DNA from: Neolewinella litorea
GTDB lineage: Bacteria; Bacteroidota; Bacteroidia; Chitinophagales; Saprospiraceae
Assembly (NCBI RefSeq): GCF_004803465.1
Contig: NZ_SRSF01000006.1
Location: 1-64,000 of the forward strand
Direction: 5' to 3'
DNA: 64,000 nt
Part shown: piece by piece, positions 60,200-64,000 of the stretch
How positions within the stretch are numbered: position 1 is the first letter of the stretch
Layout: every line of letters starts with the position of its first letter
The notes under the pieces: model-generated
Told to the model about the DNA's origin: nothing
The model's input: only the letters and a program-made list of their open reading frames with translations
Database searches by the model: none
Program-made: the position numbers and the translations under genes

Positions 60200-60697
60200 A
60201 TGTCCTCTCTCTTTTCCCTTTTACCGCTTTTGCTGTGCATGGGCTTGTGTTTCTTCTCCTGCGACGATCCAGAGGCGGTGCTGCCGGTCTCGGGCGTGGA
60301 CGCGGAAACGCTGGTGGAGAACTATAATGCCAACATTGGCGACCAAGAGCTAGAGGAGGCCAGGGCTTTTTGCGCGATTGGTACCGTATCGGAGGTGGAG
60401 TTCAAGCCGCGGTCCGACGGAGACGAGGTCCTGCACTTTGTCTTTCGCGACGATGACCTGGAACGGTCATTCACCTTTGCCCTGGAAGAAAAACTGGATT
60501 TCCCGGAAGAGATTGACCGCGCCAAAGTGGTCTTTCTGGGCCATCAGATGATCGTGGCGGATCTGGATGGTCACTTCTACGTCCACTTGTACGTACCGGA
60601 AGCGGCGGAGGATAACTTGCTGCCGGGCCTGCCTTACGTGGAAGGTAATGGACTGGGCGTGGCTACGGAGGAGGAGCCCGTGCTTCAGGAAAGCTAG
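60200..60697 (+). CDS. Lipoprotein of unknown function
   Basis: A 165-residue protein from the ATG at 60200, with a lipoprotein signal (MSSLFSLLPLLLCMGLCFFSC, Cys21). A 20-residue extension upstream is not signal-like. The mature part is acidic and has a small beta-rich domain (EVLHFVFRDDDLERSFTFALEE, VFLGHQMIVADLDGHFYVHLYVPE). I recognise no family. The stop codon overlaps that of the convergent GNAT gene (CTAG). Confidence 0.75.
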   Translation: MSSLFSLLPLLLCMGLCFFSCDDPEAVLPVSGVDAETLVENYNANIGDQELEEARAFCAIGTVSEVEFKPRSDGDEVLHFVFRDDDLERSFTFALEEKLDFPEEIDRAKVVFLGHQMIVADLDGHFYVHLYVPEAAEDNLLPGLPYVEGNGLGVATEEEPVLQES

Positions 60698-61284
60698 TCT
60701 TCCCCGAATCCTTCCATGCCGTCGCGCCAGTTCCAGATCACCAGGATCCAGTTGCGGCCGTCGGCGGAGGTAAAGCGGTCCAGTTCCTCAAACCCGACGC
60801 GCTCGTGGACGTGCTGCGACCGCGTATTACGCGCGTCGATGGCAGTGACGCAGTAGGTGTACCGCAGGTGGTAGCAGGCACGCAGGTACTTGTACATCCG
60901 GTCGGGCAGCCGGAGGCCGCGGGCCTCTTCCGCTACGCAGATCTGTCCCATGATGATGTATTCACTTTCCCCGAGAAGTTGGCCGCGGTGCATGAGGCTG
61001 TCCTGCCGCTGGATCAGAAAAGTCAGGGCCGGGATGTCCTCGCTGAAGTCGCGCGTCATGGCCAGGCAGTAGCCGAGGACCTTGCGTTCACGGATGGCGA
61101 TCACCGAGGCGGCGGCGGCGGTCATGCGCTGGAGCAGGGGCAGGTCGTGCGTAGCCGTGACGAAGCCCTGGGCACTGGCGGTGTCCGCATCAACGCTCTC
61201 GATCAGGTTGGCGCGCTGGAGGGCAAGGATCTGCTTGAGCTGGTAGTCCTTGCGGGCCAGGGTGATTTTGATAGGCGCTTCCAT
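60694..61284 (-). CDS. GNAT-family acetyltransferase
   Basis: A 196-residue GNAT protein. SEYIIMGQICVAEEARGLRLPDRMYKYLR is the acetyl-CoA-binding region (with RGLRLP in place of the usual RGxGxG/A), and IDARNTRSQHVHERVGFEELDRF is the last strand-helix of the fold. The substrate is unknown. It ends on the convergent lipoprotein gene. Confidence 0.85.
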   Translation of the reverse strand: MEAPIKITLARKDYQLKQILALQRANLIESVDADTASAQGFVTATHDLPLLQRMTAAAASVIAIRERKVLGYCLAMTRDFSEDIPALTFLIQRQDSLMHRGQLLGESEYIIMGQICVAEEARGLRLPDRMYKYLRACYHLRYTYCVTAIDARNTRSQHVHERVGFEELDRFTSADGRNWILVIWNWRDGMEGFGED

Positions 61285-61421
61285 GGGGGAAGGTTAAAGG
61301 GGTAAAGGGGTTAAGGTATGGCGCTGCTCGCCTTAGGCTCGTCGCCACCGTCTTCCGACGAATCCTTGGCGCCTAGCGCAAAGTTCGTGACGACTGGTGG
61401 GATGCAGCCTCCCTAAAATAA

Positions 61422-61464
61422 CGAAGGATTGAAGCGCCTTTCGGCTAGTCTTCAATCCTTCGTC
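61422..61464 (-). terminator. Terminator of the transketolase operon
   Basis: ACGAAGGATTGAAG pairs perfectly with CTTCAATCCTTCGT across a 15-base loop. On the minus strand it is followed by TTATTTTAG, 23 bases after the stop at 61487. Confidence 0.85.
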
Positions 61465-61486
61465 AAGTTGGGGGTCGGTAATGGGT

Positions 61487-62446
61487 TTACTTACCCAGTA
61501 CGCGTTTTACGGCGGCGACCACGTCCTTGGTGCCTAGGCCGTACTTCTCTAGCAGTTCTTCGGCTTCACCGGATTCGCCGAAGGTGTCGTCGGTGGCAAC
61601 GAACTCCTGGCGGGTGGGGTGGTGCTTGGCGAGGCATTCGGCGATGGCGCTGCCGAGTCCGCCGTACTTGTTGTGCTCTTCGCAAGTGACTACGGCGCCG
61701 GTCTTCTTGGCGCTGGCGATGACGGCTTCCTCGTCGAGGGGCTTGATCGTGTGGATGTTGATCAGGTCGACGCTGATGCCTTCCTCGGCGAGCTGGCGGG
61801 CTGCTTCGACGGCTTTCCAGACCAGGTGGCCGGTGGCGAAGATGGTCACATCGCTGCCTTCACTGAGGTGCAGGGCTTTTCCGATCTCGAACTTGGTGTC
61901 CTCGGGGATGAAGATGGGCCAGCTCGGGCGGCCGAACCGTAGGTAGACCGGACCGTGGTGTTTGGCGATGGCCTGGACGGCGGCTTTGGTCTGATTGAAG
62001 TCGCAGGGGTTGATGACCGTCATGCCGGGCAGCATGCGCATCATGCCGATGTCTTCCAGGATCTGGTGGGTGGCTCCGTCCTCGCCCAGGGTAAGGCCGG
62101 CGTGGCTGGCGCAGATCTTGACGTTCTTGTCGCTGTAGGCGATCGACTGGCGGATCTGGTCGTAGACGCGGCCCGTGCTGAAGTTGGCAAAGGTGGTCGT
62201 GACGGGAATCTTACCCGCGGTGGCCAGACCGGCGGCGACGCCCATCATGTTGGCTTCCGAGATGCCGCACTGGATGAAGCGATCGGGGTAGGCATTGATG
62301 AAATCTTCCGACTTCATGGAGCCGCGCAGGTCGGCGGTCAGCATTACAACGTTGTCGTGCTGGTCGCCGGCGGCCTTAAGTCCGGCGCCGAAGCCGTCGC
62401 GGGTGGCTTTCTTGCCGGTGGATTGTAATTTATCGAGGGATAGCAT
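61487..62446 (-). CDS. Transketolase, C-terminal subunit
   Basis: A 319-residue subunit corresponding to the pyrimidine-binding and C-terminal domains. GISEANMMGVAAGLATAGKIPVTTTFANFSTGRVYDQIRQSIAYSDKNVKICASHAGLTLGEDGATHQ is the typical transketolase C-subunit region, with the catalytic Glu in GISEANM; the C-domain starts near 195. It completes the enzyme with the upstream-encoded N-subunit, separated by 99 bases. The complex acts in the pentose phosphate pathway. Confidence 0.95.
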   Translation of the reverse strand: MLSLDKLQSTGKKATRDGFGAGLKAAGDQHDNVVMLTADLRGSMKSEDFINAYPDRFIQCGISEANMMGVAAGLATAGKIPVTTTFANFSTGRVYDQIRQSIAYSDKNVKICASHAGLTLGEDGATHQILEDIGMMRMLPGMTVINPCDFNQTKAAVQAIAKHHGPVYLRFGRPSWPIFIPEDTKFEIGKALHLSEGSDVTIFATGHLVWKAVEAARQLAEEGISVDLINIHTIKPLDEEAVIASAKKTGAVVTCEEHNKYGGLGSAIAECLAKHHPTRQEFVATDDTFGESGEAEELLEKYGLGTKDVVAAVKRVLGK

Positions 62447-62545
62447 GCGCTAGGATATTCTTGGGTGATGATTGAAAAGCGAGCCGGAAACGAAGCGCCG
62501 GCCTGGGGACTATGTGCCTAAAGAACTAAAAGCCTAAAGACCTAC

Positions 62546-63400
62546 TCATATTCCTTCAGCGGGAAAGTCGCCCAGCGTCTCCTCCAACTGGTTGAGGGCG
62601 GTTTCGGCCTGTTCCTTGCTCGGAGCCTTGCCGTGCCAGTGGTGGGAGCCCATCATGAAGTCGACGCCCATGCCCATTTCGGTTTCCATGACGATGCAGG
62701 TGGGTTGTCCGTTGCGCTTGGTCTGGACCTTCTTCAGGGTGGTAACCACTTCCTCCATGTCGTTGCCGTTCATGTGAAGCACGTCCCAGCCGAAGGCCTT
62801 GTACTTGGCTTCGAAGGAACCCATGTACATCACTTCCTTGGTGGGGCCGTCGATCTGCTGGCCGTTGTCGTCAATGATTAGGACCAGGTTGTCCAGTTGC
62901 TTATCGGGGGCGAAGAGCGCCGCTTCCCAGATTTGCCCTTCCTGGTGCTCACCGTCCCCGGTCAGTACGAATACGGTACGGTCGTCGCCGTTCATCTTTT
63001 TGGAAAGAGCCATGCCGCAGGCTACGCTGACGCCCTGTCCGAGGGAACCGGATGCGACGCGTACGCCGGGCAGACCTTCGTGGGTGGTGGGGTGCCCCTG
63101 CAGGCGGCTGTCGATGGCGCGGAAGGTCTTGAGCTCTTCCACCGGGAAGTAGCCGGCACGGGCAAGGACGCTGTACCAGACCGGAGAGATATGGCCGTTG
63201 GAAAGGAAGAAAACATCTTCGCCTTCCGCCTCCATATTGAAGGACGGGTCGTGCTTCATCACCTCGAAGTAGAGGGCTACCAGCAGATCGGCATTGCCGA
63301 GGGCACCGCCGGGGTGGCCGCTCTGGCAGAGGAATACCTCCCGGATAATGTCGCGCCGGACCTGGGAAGCGATTTTCTTTAGTTCTTGGATGTCTGCCAT
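62546..63400 (-). CDS. Transketolase, N-terminal subunit
   Basis: A 284-residue subunit carrying the thiamine pyrophosphate site. GHPGGALGNADLLVALYF and GDGEHQEGQIWEAALFA (the GDG...N-type motif with its metal ligands) are diagnostic. A box TAAATTCG (complement of 63447-63454) lies about 47 bases upstream; a small hairpin TGCCG GTTA CGGCA is in the leader. Split transketolases are normal in many Bacteroidota, archaea and Firmicutes. Confidence 0.95.
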   Translation of the reverse strand: MADIQELKKIASQVRRDIIREVFLCQSGHPGGALGNADLLVALYFEVMKHDPSFNMEAEGEDVFFLSNGHISPVWYSVLARAGYFPVEELKTFRAIDSRLQGHPTTHEGLPGVRVASGSLGQGVSVACGMALSKKMNGDDRTVFVLTGDGEHQEGQIWEAALFAPDKQLDNLVLIIDDNGQQIDGPTKEVMYMGSFEAKYKAFGWDVLHMNGNDMEEVVTTLKKVQTKRNGQPTCIVMETEMGMGVDFMMGSHHWHGKAPSKEQAETALNQLEETLGDFPAEGI

Positions 63401-63446
63401 GTATGGAGTATGGTTTATGTAAAATGCCGGTTACGGCAAGGAGTCG

Positions 63447-63454
63447 CGAATTTA
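63447..63454 (-). promoter_or_regulatory. Probable -7 box of the transketolase operon
   Basis: TAAATTCG on the minus strand, one base off TAnnTTTG, with a predicted leader of about 43 bases. No well-spaced TTG is seen. Confidence 0.35.
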
Positions 63455-63544
63455 GGTATTCCAAAAGGATGAGGCCCCCTTTTGTTCCCTGCACGGCGTT
63501 ACGAATCGGCCCCGCAGGTACGACGGCTAAGGCTCGTCCCCCCA

Positions 63545-63729
63545 AAGCGGCCCTGAAAGGGACGCCCCCTTACCAGCGAAGTTAATTCCGAGGGCACCGA
63601 GGAATGGGCTTCGCGGACATAACGTCAGTTTCCCTCAGCAGCCCGCCCAAGCGGCCCTGAAAGGGACGCCTCCGACTTAGCGAAGTCAATTCCGAGGGCA
63701 CCGAGGAATGGGCTTCGCGGACATAACGT
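63545..63729. repeat. Two direct copies of an ~81-base repeat
   Basis: Copies at 63545-63625 and 63649-63729 (period 104) share AAGCGGCCCTGAAAGGGACG at the left and AATGGGCTTCGCGGACATAA near the right. Small inverted repeats inside include CCCT GAA AGGG. They lie in the 390-base space between the divergent transketolase gene and the partial gene at the right edge; the rest of that space holds only the transketolase promoter box. Confidence 0.9.
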
Positions 63730-63790
63730 GCCCCGAGCCCCCCAAACCCCACCCCGCCCCCCGGCGTTCGCATCACCGTAACCCTCACCC

Positions 63791-64000
63791 ATGCAAAACG
63801 GCCGACTGCTCGCCGAACTCAGGAAACACTATGCGGCGCACCTGTCCGACTACCTGCAGTGGGCGGCCGAACAGGAGTATCCCCTGGCGGAAGCGCGCCT
63901 CAATTACCGCCGGGCCCTGATCGCCTGGTACGAGGCCAGCAAGCGGTCCGACGACCCTTATACAGGTGACGTATTCACCTACCTTACGACCATCGCCGAG
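63791..64000 (+). CDS. Uncharacterised protein, N-terminal part (cut by window edge)
   Basis: An open frame from the ATG at 63791 to the window edge gives 70 residues (MQNGRLLAELRKHYAAHLSD ... EYPLAEARLNYRRALIAWYE). It is helical and charged, with a pattern that could be a TPR-like or coiled region. There is no signal peptide. No family can be named from this part. Confidence 0.65.
   Translation, partial: MQNGRLLAELRKHYAAHLSDYLQWAAEQEYPLAEARLNYRRALIAWYEASKRSDDPYTGDVFTYLTTIAE

Overview
The window looks like a chromosomal segment of a GC-rich member of the Bacteroidota, most likely in or near the Saprospiria (Lewinella/Neolewinella-like). The grounds are: type IX secretion (T9SS) C-terminal sorting domains on exported proteins, TAnnTTTG-type -7 promoter boxes with an upstream TTG, few Shine-Dalgarno sequences, the Bacteroidota arrangement of arginine genes (GNAT-argG-argC-argD-argF'), a SusC-style regulatory domain on a TonB receptor, split transketolase genes, and many families typical of the phylum (DUF2141, DUF2911, DUF3127, DUF4197). 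The genus is an inference. No rRNA, tRNA or CRISPR array was seen.

Layout. 1-2.2 kb: the 5' part of an IS982-type transposase cut by the window edge, then a D-aminoacylase-like lipoprotein. 2.4-5.3 kb: a large secreted beta-helix protein with a T9SS signal. 5.5-10.6 kb: the arginine biosynthesis operon, preceded by a promoter and a 15-codon, arginine-rich reading frame that looks like an attenuation leader peptide. 10.7-24 kb: housekeeping genes (bacilliredoxin, sulfurtransferase, nucleotidyltransferase, LpxD-like acyltransferase, Rel/SpoT, Fur, DUF3127, ApaG, ScpA, fRMsr, SDR). 24-33 kb: DUF2911, ATP-grasp, thioredoxin-like, PepSY, GT2, sigma-54, M3 peptidase and an MFS permease. 33.4-34.1 kb: a tandem array of a two-hairpin repeat. 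34-47 kb: TonB receptor, sirtuin, enoyl-CoA hydratase, dusB, metallopeptidase, an ECF sigma/TPR/folB/DUF4197 cluster, RlpA-like protein, DMT transporter, MacB/FtsX-type permease and queA. 47.1-47.7 kb: a second array built from the same two hairpins. 47.7-52.7 kb: a 1199-residue fusion of pseudo-peptidase, beta-propeller and outer-membrane barrel, followed in the other direction of reading by a ParA/RHH pair. 52.7-54.7 kb: a gene-free stretch with a consensus promoter, then three DoxX-like membrane proteins. 54.8-64 kb: serine hydrolase, DUF4440 lipoprotein, an IS3-type remnant, an exported Hcp-like protein overlapping a T9SS-sorted partner, pirin, GNAT, split transketolase, a duplicated repeat and a gene cut by the right edge.

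The most interesting items are the arginine leader peptide (5497-5544), with its apparently leaderless start; the two related hairpin arrays, both lying between convergent genes; the signal-peptide-bearing Hcp-like protein translationally coupled to a T9SS cargo; the promoter at 52882-52913 with no obvious gene behind it; and the DUF3127 protein that ends in an SSB-like acidic tip. Several enzymes lack residues usually considered essential in their families (D-aminoacylase HxH, sirtuin zinc cysteines, RlpA histidine). All calls come from reading the sequence and recalled family knowledge; no database search was run.
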